The notes beneath the pieces were generated by a model. It was not told the DNA's origin. It ran no database searches and was given only the letters and a program-made list of their open reading frames with translations. A DNA stretch of 6,488 nt, from contig SXOW01000116.1 of assembly GCA_005778315.1 (NCBI GenBank), forward strand, positions 1-6,488, read 5' to 3'. This document shows positions 1 to 5,823 of this stretch, piece by piece; the first letter of the stretch is position 1; each line of letters opens with the position of its first letter. The position numbers and the translations under genes are program-made. Source of the DNA: Acidobacteriota bacterium. GTDB lineage: Bacteria > Acidobacteriota > Vicinamibacteria > Vicinamibacterales > UBA8438.

Positions 1-178
1 CTGTTCCTGCACGGGAATCCGACGTCGTCGTATCTGTGGCGCCGACATGGTCACCTGGTGCCAGACTCACATCAACGCCCTGACCAGCGTCGACATCGGC
101 CCCGGCCTGCATTTCGTGCAAGAAGACCAACCCCACGCCATCGGCCGGGCCCTGCGAGACTGGTACCACACGCTCTAG
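1..178 (+). pseudogene. Haloalkane dehalogenase remnant with large internal deletion
   Basis: Two pieces of one alpha/beta-hydrolase can be read in different frames. Frame 1 from base 1 gives LFLHGNPTSSYLWR, the oxyanion-hole HGNPTSS segment found near residue 35-50 of haloalkane dehalogenases (DhaA/LinB type). Frame 2 from about base 41 gives ADMVTWCQTHINALTSVDIG followed by PGLHFVQEDQPHAIGRALRDW and a TAG at 176-178. This is the normal C-terminus, with the catalytic His in GLHFVQED. The family is about 290-300 residues, so roughly 200 or more residues are missing, including the nucleophile Asp elbow and the cap domain. The join lies near bases 40-43 and also changes frame. An active dehalogenase cannot be made. 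The 5' end lies outside the window. Family identity is confident from motif recall; the deletion size is an estimate. Confidence 0.8.
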
Positions 179-246
179 CCACCCGTACGCGCGGCGACGT
201 CCAAGCCGATGCCCCGGCCGCGCCCGGCGTCCCAGTCTCGTAGCCG

Positions 247-260
247 GGCCCTTCAGGGCC
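247..260 (+). repeat. GC hairpin, copy 1 of a shared 17-base palindromic element
   Basis: GGCCC (247-251) can pair with GGGCC (256-260) around a TTCA loop, 68 bases after the dehalogenase-remnant stop. The surrounding 17 bases (245-261) match 1916-1932 at the end of the phosphatase gene at 16 positions; the difference is in the loop. No T-run follows, so a classical Rho-independent terminator is not supported. It may be a hairpin-type terminator or a dispersed palindromic repeat. Confidence 0.35.
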
Positions 261-328
261 GCCCCGGCAAGCGCGGAACCGGACGGCGTCGGCCCGCGCG
301 GCCTCCGCTCACATTGAATTGTCGGGAA

Positions 329-405
329 TGGGGTGAGTGACGGGGATTGAACCCGCAACATCCGGAGCCACAGTCCGGCGCTCTACCAATTGAGCTACAC
401 CCACC
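329..405 (-). tRNA. tRNA-His (anticodon GTG)
   Basis: A complete cloverleaf reads on the minus strand. The acceptor stem is GTGGGTG (404-398) with CACTCAC (339-333), with one G-T pair. The D arm is GCTC/GAGC around AATTGGTA. The anticodon stem CCGGA/TCCGG encloses loop CTGTGGC, with anticodon GTG at 371-369. The variable loop has 5 bases, and the T arm is GCGGG/CCCGT with loop TTCAATC. Two histidine identity features are present: an encoded extra G at -1 (complement of 405) that faces discriminator C73 (332). The 3' CCA is also encoded (331-329). It decodes His CAY codons. I found no duplicated 3' end elsewhere in the window, so it is not visibly an integration site here. Confidence 0.97.
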
Positions 406-420
406 ACAGCGTGCGCTCTC

Positions 421-450
421 ATTCTATGTGCGACCCTCCGATTTCGTCCA
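421..450 (-). promoter_or_regulatory. Putative sigma-70-type promoter for tRNA-His
   Basis: On the minus strand, TGGACG (450-445, -35-like) and TAGAAT (426-421, -10-like, 5 of 6 to consensus) are separated by 18 bases. A start about 7 bases downstream falls near 414, giving a short leader of about 9 bases before the tRNA 5' end at 405. The geometry suits a tRNA gene. The call rests on consensus matching only. Confidence 0.5.
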
Positions 451-593
451 CCGCCGACGCTCCAGCTGCACCGGGGTGCTCTGGGTTTCGGCCACGGCAG
501 AAACCGCGTTGCGCCCGCGCGCCGCGGTCATCAATCCACCCCATCCGCACCGCCACCGGTGGAGGTGTCCACCCGCGGTAGAATGGCACGCCG

Positions 594-1937
594 ATGCCAA
601 TCACCCCGCCGGTTCCCGCTGACGAACCGGCCACCCCACCGCCGCCGATCACGGCCGAGGTCCTCCGAGCCGTGGGCATCGTGGTCAATGCCTATCGACT
701 GTCGACCGAGTCGCGGGATGTCGATGTCAGCCTCAACGGATTGCTGGATGGCGTGGCCCAGCTGGTCCCGTTCGACGCGGCCGGCGTGTATGTGCTTGGG
801 CGGTCGAACCGCCGGGTGCTCCACTGGCGTTGGCGGGTCGAGGGCGGGCCACCACCTGGTCGTCGAGACCCGATCGAGAAAGACGGGCCGGTGGCGCGCG
901 CCATCGCACGCGGCAAGTCGGTGGTGACCAATTGCAGCGCAGACGATGCCGCCGCAGCCGGTCGGGGGTTTGTCTCGTGCGTGGTGGTGCCGGTCGTCGG
1001 TGCGCACGGCACCGTGATGGGGGCCATCGAACTGCATGCCACCCGCGAGAAGGCGTTCGACGCGTCTGCGGTCGAGATGCTGCAGCTGTTGGGCACTGTC
1101 GTGGCGGGCACCATCGAGCGGGCGCGGCTGAAGGAAGAAGTTCGAGACAAGCGGCGCATTGACAGCGACCTGCTTGTCGCGCGGCAGGTGATGGAAGATC
1201 TCATTCCACGCACCATTCCGACACTGGAGGGATTCGACGTCGCTGGCGTCAACGAGGCCTCCTTCGAGGTCGGGGGCGACTACTACGAGTTCATTCCGCT
1301 GCCGGACGACCGCTGGGGCATTGTCATCGCCGATGTCGTCGGGAAAGGGATCGGCGCGGCGCTGCTCGTGTCGGCCATCCGCGCCTCGATGTACGCGCTG
1401 GTCGGGCGCGAGTTGGCCACGCGCGCCGTGATGCGTCGCGCCAACCGCTTCTTCTACGACTCGGTGGAAGAGGGGAAGTATGTGACGTTGTTCTATGCGG
1501 TCCTGGACGTGCCGTCCCGCCGGATGATCTACGTCAACGCCGGACACCAGCCGCCCATCGTGCTGCGAGCGAATGGCGCGGTTGAGGAACTGCGAAGTGG
1601 GGGCGTCCCGCTCGGGATGTTCGAGTCGCCCCGGTACTTCGAGGGTGTCGCTGAGCTGGAGGTCGGTGACCTGTTCGTGATGTACACCGACGGCATCGTC
1701 GAATCGAGCGATGCGAGTGAGAACCACTACGGTCGCCGGCGGCTGGTCTCGACCCTCGAAGCCGCCCGGACCGAGAGCGCAGAAGACATCTGCAGCCACG
1801 TCATGCAGGATGTCCGCACCTTCTCCTTCGGCAGCCAGGACGACCGAACCCTGCTCGTCCTCAAAGCCGTCGAAGATGCCGCAGTCGAACCCCGTCGGTC
1901 CCCGTCCGTCGTCGGCGGGCCCCTCAGGGCCGTCTAA
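594..1937 (+). CDS. GAF domain - SpoIIE/PP2C-type serine phosphatase (RsbU-like)
   Basis: A 447-residue soluble regulator. Residues about 22-175 form a GAF-like sensor domain, followed by a charged helical linker (about 176-205) and a SpoIIE-type PP2C phosphatase domain (about 206-427). The metal-binding acidic residues are in place: Asp229 in GGDYYE, Asp247 in IADVVGKG, Asp366 in YTDG and Asp416/417 in QDDRT. The usual YVNAGHQPPI motif is at 313-322. Family members dephosphorylate anti-sigma-factor antagonists in partner-switching cascades; no partner kinase or antagonist gene is in the window, so the substrate is unknown. There is no signal peptide or membrane segment. ATG 594 is the first possible start, because a stop at 579-581 is in frame. 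No Shine-Dalgarno lies at normal spacing; TAGAAT at 579-584 raises the possibility of a leaderless transcript. The last 20 residues extend past the domain and look unstructured. Confidence 0.9.
   Translation: MPITPPVPADEPATPPPPITAEVLRAVGIVVNAYRLSTESRDVDVSLNGLLDGVAQLVPFDAAGVYVLGRSNRRVLHWRWRVEGGPPPGRRDPIEKDGPVARAIARGKSVVTNCSADDAAAAGRGFVSCVVVPVVGAHGTVMGAIELHATREKAFDASAVEMLQLLGTVVAGTIERARLKEEVRDKRRIDSDLLVARQVMEDLIPRTIPTLEGFDVAGVNEASFEVGGDYYEFIPLPDDRWGIVIADVVGKGIGAALLVSAIRASMYALVGRELATRAVMRRANRFFYDSVEEGKYVTLFYAVLDVPSRRMIYVNAGHQPPIVLRANGAVEELRSGGVPLGMFESPRYFEGVAELEVGDLFVMYTDGIVESSDASENHYGRRRLVSTLEAARTESAEDICSHVMQDVRTFSFGSQDDRTLLVLKAVEDAAVEPRRSPSVVGGPLRAV
1918..1931 (+). repeat. GC hairpin, copy 2 of the shared 17-base palindromic element
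   Basis: GGCCC (1918-1922) can pair with GGGCC (1927-1931) around a CTCA loop, inside the last codons of the phosphatase gene (stop 1935-1937). The 17 bases 1916-1932 match 245-261 at 16 of 17 positions. Only 39 bases separate this gene from the convergent DUF3500 gene, so a structure here could help end transcription, although no T-run follows. Confidence 0.35.
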
Positions 1938-1976
1938 GAGCCCCCACGGAGCGCGCCCCACGGGCGGCACACACGC

Positions 1977-3017
1977 CTACTCGTCCGCGTTCACCGCCCC
2001 ATGCGCGTACTGCTCATAGTGCGCCGCCAGCAGATCCCGCCCAAAATCGCCCCGGAAATCCCGCCACACACTATGCACGTGGTTCGCCTCGCCCTGCGTA
2101 TTGTCGTACTCGATGAGAAAGGTCGGTCCCTGAATGCGGTAGTAATGCGGCTCGCCCCGCGCCGCCCCGCCCATCCACCCGAACTTGATGTTGTCCAGCC
2201 CGGCCCCGCGGACTTCGGCGAGCCGCTGTTCCGCAATCGGCGCCGGCTGCGCGGTGGCGTACTGCTCGACAATGGCCCACAGCGCCGCGCGCTGGCTCGC
2301 GTTCATGTCCGCGTGCGACACACCCAGGTCGTCCAGCATCGCCACCTCGCGCGCGGTGCCCGTCAGCACGTCCCGCGGCGCCTCGTCAGACAACGTCGCA
2401 CTGGCTTTCTGCGCCGGGTTCAACGATGCCAGCAGCGCCCGAGCCTGGTCTTCCTCGCGGCCCAGCACGCGCTGCCCCTTCTTGGGGCCATCACGCACCT
2501 CGGCCGGATTGGTGCCGAAGAACTGCGGACTTGCGGCTACCGCCTTGCCATTGACGATGGTCCAGTTCTGCGACAGGTGGTGACCCTCATAGCGCCAGCC
2601 CCATGTGTTGCCGCTCCCCGGCTCGCCGAACACCATGAAGAAATACAGGTCCGGGTCGCGGATGTCGCGACCCTCAAGCTCAAACAGAATCCGTTCGAGC
2701 TGCCGAATCGACTCGGCCTTCGTGAACCCCTCTTCACTCAGCGCCGTCCGCAGCAGGTCCAGGGCCGCAGAGCGCTGCGACGACGTCATCGTCTTGAGCG
2801 GCACCCCTTTGCGCTCCCGCGGAATGAAATGCCAGTCGAATCGGTCCTCGCCATCGAAGGGGAACCGCACGGCTCGCTCCTGCTCATCGGTGAGCGAGTC
2901 GAGGAAATCGATGGCCGCTCGGGTCATCGCGACCGCAGGATCGTCCGTGTGCTGGGTGAACGCGACCGTGCCGAGCAGGACGACAAGACAACCGATATTC
3001 AAGATGGTGCGGGCCAT
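1977..3017 (-). CDS. DUF3500 family exported protein
   Basis: A 346-residue protein matching the DUF3500 family, which has no established biochemical function to my knowledge. An N-terminal Sec-type signal peptide is visible: a positive start, then a hydrophobic stretch at about residues 6-20 (LNIGCLVVLLGTVAF). No lipobox is evident, so secretion to the periplasm or outside is inferred. Family hallmarks are FGEPGSGNTWGWRYEGHHLS (130-149), PQFFGTNPAEVRDGP (164-178), and a C-terminal block rich in His, Asp and Trp: EYDNTQGEANHVHSVWRD (303-320) and DFGRDLLAAHY (324-334). The length is near normal for a single-domain member. ATG 3017 is chosen because AGGGG (3028-3024) sits 6 bases upstream. A promoter-like pair and a strong leader hairpin lie upstream. 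The gene converges on the phosphatase gene with a 39-base gap. It appears intact and probably monocistronic. Confidence 0.92.
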   Translation of the reverse strand: MARTILNIGCLVVLLGTVAFTQHTDDPAVAMTRAAIDFLDSLTDEQERAVRFPFDGEDRFDWHFIPRERKGVPLKTMTSSQRSAALDLLRTALSEEGFTKAESIRQLERILFELEGRDIRDPDLYFFMVFGEPGSGNTWGWRYEGHHLSQNWTIVNGKAVAASPQFFGTNPAEVRDGPKKGQRVLGREEDQARALLASLNPAQKASATLSDEAPRDVLTGTAREVAMLDDLGVSHADMNASQRAALWAIVEQYATAQPAPIAEQRLAEVRGAGLDNIKFGWMGGAARGEPHYYRIQGPTFLIEYDNTQGEANHVHSVWRDFRGDFGRDLLAAHYEQYAHGAVNADE

Positions 3018-3029
3018 GACTTTCCCCTG

Positions 3030-3056
3030 GATCGCGACGCTGAGCCTGTCGCGATC
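3030..3056 (-). promoter_or_regulatory. Perfect 9-bp hairpin in the DUF3500 leader, next to the ribosome binding site
   Basis: GATCGCGAC (minus strand 3056-3048) is the exact reverse complement of GTCGCGATC (3038-3030), with a 9-base spacer; an inner G-U pair could extend the stem to 10 bp. The stem ends one base before the AGGGG ribosome binding site (3028-3024) of the DUF3500 gene. As RNA it could control ribosome access or stabilise the mRNA; as DNA it could be an operator. The structure is directly visible. Its role is inference. Confidence 0.6.
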
Positions 3057-3092
3057 GCCATGCGAATGGATGAAATGTGGAACTCGTCGAGG

Positions 3093-3121
3093 AGGGTACT
3101 TCCCGGGCTTGGGTGAGTCAA
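3093..3121 (-). promoter_or_regulatory. Putative promoter for the DUF3500 gene
   Basis: TTGACT (3121-3116, 5 of 6 to the -35 consensus) lies 17 bases from TACCCT (3098-3093, a weak 3-of-6 -10). A start near 3086 would give a leader of about 68 bases that contains the 3030-3056 hairpin. The -10 is poor, so this is tentative. Confidence 0.35.
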
Positions 3122-3174
3122 GATGCCGCGGCCGGTGGCCGGCACGTGCGGCCGCTGGCCCGGCGGCCCGGTGG

Positions 3175-3375
3175 TCAGGCCTGGGAGGGATAGATGCCGA
3201 AGAGCGCGATCGCGTAGTTCATCGCCAGGGAAGGCTGCACGTTGGCGTGTGACTGGCTGCCCCCGGCCTGCGCCGCAGTGACGACGCCGCCCATCTGGAT
3301 CGTCTGGGCGTGCATGGTGGCATCGGGCGGAAGGGTGCTGTAGGTCGCCGTCGTCCCCGCCGGCGTCGCCAGGAC
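3175..3375 (-). pseudogene. Phage tail collar / microcystin-dependent protein (Mdp-like), C-terminal remnant
   Basis: The minus-strand frame ending in TGA at 3177-3175 carries the typical C-terminus of tail-collar (Mdp-type) proteins: VLATPAGTTATYSTLPPDAT, MHAQTIQMGG, then AGGSQSHANVQPSLAMNYAI and ALFGIYPSQA. Family members normally end in a GGSQPHNNxQPxLxLNFCIALQGIFP-type motif and are about 170-180 residues; only about 66 are recognisable here. Upstream, the same frame turns into Arg/His-rich sequence with no family likeness. A different frame, near 3385-3435, reads GGEHASHITELRDAS, which weakly recalls the GGE...HTH(E)L stretch that normally precedes this region. This fits a frameshift and deletion, but that part is speculative. 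An open frame does run from an upstream alternative start at 3534, giving 119 codons, but its first half does not look like a real protein. Confidence 0.6.
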
Positions 3376-3647
3376 GCGTCGCGCAGCTCCGTGATGTGCG
3401 ACGCGTGTTCGCCGCCGGTGGTCTGTGTGTCTGAACGGACACACGGGGCGCTCGTTGCCCGTGGCGCGAGGCCCACACCGACGGGGATCGCGGTGGGAGT
3501 GGCCACGGCCAGACTGGCGGTACCGCACTTGCACACTTCGATATCCTGTGTCGTGGCTGGCGCGACGGAAATGGCTCGCGGGACGGGCTCCCTGCGGTCA
3601 GCGACTCCCCAATGGCTCATCCACTAACCTAACCGGTACCAGATTTC
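3376..3647. other. Stretch without a recognisable gene
   Basis: About 270 bases separate the tail-collar remnant from the outer-membrane-protein remnant. Several frames stay open because of high GC, but none gives a recognisable protein, a plausible start with a ribosome binding site, or a domain motif. Possible degraded tail-collar sequence lies near 3385-3435 on the minus strand. No convincing promoter was found ahead of the ATG at 3648. Confidence 0.5.
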
Positions 3648-3821
3648 ATGAAGAACATCACGATCGCCTTCGTCTGCCTACACCTAGTCGTCCTCGCTGT
3701 CGCACAGTCCAGCGTGGCGCGGGAGCACGTCGGCATCCGGGCCGGTGTCAGTGGCGGACCGGACCAGTTCGTTTTCGGTGGGCATCTGGAAACCTCGCCG
3801 CTGCTGGACAGGCTGACGGTG
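3648..3821 (+). pseudogene. N-terminal remnant of an outer-membrane beta-barrel protein
   Basis: ATG 3648 opens with a clear Sec signal peptide, MKNITIAFVCLHLVVLAVAQ (residues 1-20), with possible cleavage after AVA or SVA. It is followed by GIRAGVSGGPDQFVFGGHLE (29-48) and TSPLLDRLT (49-57). This pattern (signal peptide, then RAGVS..PDQFxFGGHxET.PLxxRL) is what I recall from the first strands of small porin-like outer-membrane proteins in Acidobacteria-type genomes. Such proteins then continue with an FRPN-like barrel strand; here the sequence switches at about residue 58 to an unrelated protein. Only about 57 residues of the barrel gene survive. No convincing ribosome binding site precedes the ATG. 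The signal peptide is seen directly; the family assignment is from memory. Confidence 0.55.
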
Positions 3822-4131
3822 GAGCGCTTGGGGCGGCCCCGTCGACAAGGTCCACTACCCGATCCGGTGCTACGATGTCCTCAGCGCGCTGGTGGTTATG
3901 GCCGGGCTGGGCCTTGCCAAAGACCAACGGTGCCAGGACGCTATCGATCTGCTCGAGCGCAAGCGCCTTGCGGATGGGATGCTACCTGTCGAGTGGACCA
4001 ACGTGAGACAAACAAACGAGATCGAGACCCGCTGGACCTACGCGGACTGGGGGCCGATACACAAGAGGAAGGGCAACCCCTTCGTGACAATCGATTCGCT
4101 CGATGTGCTGCGTGAGGCCGGTCGAGGATAG
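3819..4131 (+). pseudogene. C-terminal remnant of a terpene-cyclase/prenyltransferase-like repeat protein, frameshifted
   Basis: VERLGRP (3819-3839) is still in the frame of the preceding outer-membrane fragment. The continuation VDKVHYPIRCYDVLSALVVM (from 3841) is one base off, followed by DQRCQDAIDLLERKRLADGM, TRWTYADWGP, KGNPFVTIDSLDVLREAGR and a TAG at 4129-4131. One extra C in the CCCC run at 3837-3840 accounts for the shift, since removing it restores ERLGRPVDKVHYP. The pattern of HYP..YDVL..L..M, D.RC.DA.DLLE.KR..DG, ADWGP and NP.VT.D.L.VL..AGR resembles the end of alpha-alpha toroid proteins related to squalene/terpene cyclases. About 103 residues remain. A normal start, signal and most helices are absent, so no function is expected. 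Confidence 0.5.
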
Positions 4132-4141
4132 AACGACCGAC

Positions 4142-4148
4142 AAGGAGG
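4142..4148 (+). promoter_or_regulatory. Strong Shine-Dalgarno that fixes the GTG start of the DUF1801 gene
   Basis: AAGGAGG lies 5 bases before GTG 4154. It supports GTG 4154 over the longer reading from 4103, which would overlap the cyclase remnant and add 17 residues with no family likeness. Confidence 0.75.
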
Positions 4149-4153
4149 CTCAA

Positions 4154-4555
4154 GTGGCCCGACGGAAACCAATGCCCGCCGCTGCGAGCTCTGCTGTCGT
4201 CGCCTATATCGACGCTGCCGCTGAGCCGGCGCGTACACGGCTTCAGACCCTGCGCTCCCTCGTCAGGGAGGAGGCGCCAGACGCCGTCGAGCGCATGGCC
4301 TACGGACTGCCCACCTGGTATCAGGGGGAGAATCTGCTCCACTTCGGCGCCTTCGCCCGTCACGTTGGCCTCTACCCCGGACCTGCGGCGATCGAAGCGT
4401 TCGCCGCCGAGCTCGCGTCGCTGCACACATCGAAGGGCGCGATCCAGCTTCCGCACGACCGCGACCTCCCAGTGGACCTGATCCGCCGCATCGTGCGCTG
4501 GCGCCTGGCGCAGGTTTCCGCCAAGCGACCACCGACGGCCCCGAACGCAGAGTAG
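4154..4555 (+). CDS. DUF1801 domain protein (YdhG-like)
   Basis: A 133-residue small cytoplasmic protein. Family hallmarks are ERMAYGLPTWYQGENLLHFG (46-65), AFARHVGLYPGPAAIEAF (66-83), KGAIQLPHDRDLPVDLIRRI (94-113) and a basic end. These match the DUF1801/YdhG-like fold, in which members read GMPTF...NLVHFAAFKNHIGFYPGP...KGSVQFPLDKPIP..LI. Some relatives are annotated as iron chaperones (frataxin-like fold), but the biochemical role is not well established and nothing here specifies it. There is no signal peptide. The start is set by AAGGAGG five bases upstream of GTG. It lies 22 bases after the cyclase-remnant stop and converges on the serine-hydrolase remnant with a 50-base gap. It appears complete at normal family length, the only intact gene in the 3175-6488 stretch. 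Confidence 0.88.
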   Translation: MARRKPMPAAASSAVVAYIDAAAEPARTRLQTLRSLVREEAPDAVERMAYGLPTWYQGENLLHFGAFARHVGLYPGPAAIEAFAAELASLHTSKGAIQLPHDRDLPVDLIRRIVRWRLAQVSAKRPPTAPNAE

Positions 4556-4605
4556 TGGACATTTCTGCGGCCGCTCGATGCGTTACACGGCACGTGTGCG
4601 CCGGA

Positions 4606-5806
4606 TTACGGGACGAACGGTTCGGCCAGCTGTGGCGCCAGCTCCAGGCGATCGCGGGACCACAGCGAGAGGTTGACGGCGATGGCGACGACGATCCCCT
4701 CGTATGGTCGCACGCAGAGGAACGTGGTGGCACCCAACGCCGTGCCGCCGTGATACACCGCGTCGCCGTCGGCGGCGAGATCCCACACCAGCCCGTGCGT
4801 GGTGGGTTCACCGCTGGACAGGACTGCGGAGGACCACAGCTGGCGGAGTGCGTCTTCACCCACGAGCTGCCGTCGCAGCAACCCACTGCCGAACCGCGCG
4901 AGATCTTCTGGCGTACTGAGCACGCCGCCCGACGGGTAGCGGTCGCTCGTCACGGCGTTCCGTTCGCGCGTAGCCACCTGCCCTGGCCGGCACGATGGCG
5001 GTGACCACGTCCAGCCGTGTGTGTTGAAGCGCGACCACCCGGCTGATGTTCTCCTCGAGAGATGCCGCGTAGGGCATCCCGCTCGCCCCCTCGATGGCAC
5101 AGCCGACGACCACGTAGCCCCAGCTGCTGTAGTGAAACTGGCCGCCCGGCGGTCCGACGAGGTCATCGCCCGCGAACTTCACCAGCGCGTCGTCGATGGA
5201 GTTGAAGTGGCGGGTGTTGAGGAAGTCTTCGTCGAAGCGGCGATAGTCATAGTGACGAATGTCGCCGGTGTGGCCGAGCAGCTGGCGGACCGTGATCGGT
5301 GTCTCGTGCACGGGAAACGCGGGGCAATGCTGCTGGACCGGCGCGTCCAGGTCGATCCGGTCACGCTCGGCGAGCTGCAGCGCCGCCACCGCGGTGAGTG
5401 ATTTCGTCACAGCGCCGATGGGAATCACGGTGGCGGGCGTGGCGGGGACATGGTGCTCGACGTCGGCCAGACCCAACGCTCGGGAGAACACCACACTCCC
5501 TGCCTTCGCGACGGCGACCGATATCGACGGAAGGCCGTCAGCATCGGCGACCGCCTGCATCAACCGAACGGCCTCCGTCCGCGGGGGCTGGGTCTCCGCG
5601 TCCGGTATGGCGCCAAGCGCCAGTACTGTGACGGCGGCGCAGCACGCCCGGGTCGCGCGTCCAGGTGCTGTGGTCCGGTTGGTGCTGCCACGCACCGAGG
5701 GCTTGTTCGGCTCGCCCGGGTGCCGGTCGGCGTCCACGACGTGGATCTCCAGGTACCCATCGGGCGCACCGTCGCGCTGGAGTTCTTGCAGCTGTAGTGT
5801 CGGCAT
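4606..5806 (-). pseudogene. LACTB-like serine hydrolase (beta-lactamase family), frameshifted and lacking the catalytic Ser
   Basis: Read on the minus strand, one frame (5848 to about 4962) gives LPSISVAVAKAGSVVFSRAL, then IPIGAVTKSLTAVAALQLAE, IDLDAPVQQHCPAFP, ITVRQLLGHTGDIRHYDY, FHYSSWGYVVVG and LQHTRLDVVTAIVPARAGGY. The next frame continues from about 4960 with NAVTSDRYPSGGVLSTPEDL, ARFGSGLL, then YHGGTALGATTFL and a TAA at 4608-4606. Together they make one LACTB/class-C-like hydrolase split by a one-base shift between about 4970 and 4960. The SxxK motif (normally GSVSK or GSVTK) reads GAVTK: GCT at 5413-5411 puts Ala where the nucleophilic Ser belongs. The Lys, the YSS (usual YxN) and the HGG remain. 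A signal-like segment (RATRACCAAVTVLALGA) precedes the domain. The start is unclear: GTG 5695 would suit the signal peptide, ATG 5806 and TTG 5848 are alternatives, and none has a good ribosome binding site. About 363 codons if repaired from 5695. Confidence 0.82.
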
Positions 5807-5823
5807 GACGATAGCTGACACTA
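5795..5823. repeat. 10-bp inverted repeat TAGTGTCGGC / GCTGACACTA
   Basis: Arms 5795-5804 and 5814-5823 pair over 10 positions (9 Watson-Crick and one G-T) around the 9-base loop ATGACGATA. The minus-strand ATG at 5806-5804 lies at the loop edge. The arms are relatively AT-rich for this window and end in TAGTGTC/GACACTA, like an operator for a dimeric regulator. It sits between the serine-hydrolase remnant and the plus-strand small ORF at 5879. No T-run follows on either strand, so a terminator is less likely. Confidence 0.5.

Noticed and set aside
329..360. tRNA-His 3' end as an integration (att) site for an island
   Set aside because: No second copy of the tRNA 3' end and no integrase gene occur in the window; short GTGAGTG matches at 5394 and 6271 do not extend.
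531..1970. A 479-codon open frame on the minus strand
   Set aside because: It is exactly antisense to the SpoIIE phosphatase, which has all its motifs. The minus-strand product is rich in Arg, His, Asp and Pro with no domain, which is typical of a GC-driven shadow frame.
2001..3116. A 371-codon open frame on the plus strand
   Set aside because: It is antisense to the well-supported DUF3500 gene and has Arg/Leu/Pro-rich composition with no recognisable motif.
3131..3143. GCCGG-TGG-CCGGC hairpin after the tail-collar remnant
   Set aside because: A 5-bp stem in very GC-rich sequence with no clear T-run; expected by chance.
4556..4605. Possible terminator between the convergent DUF1801 gene and hydrolase remnant
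   Set aside because: Only an imperfect CGGCAC/GCGCCG pairing is visible, with no T-run on either strand.
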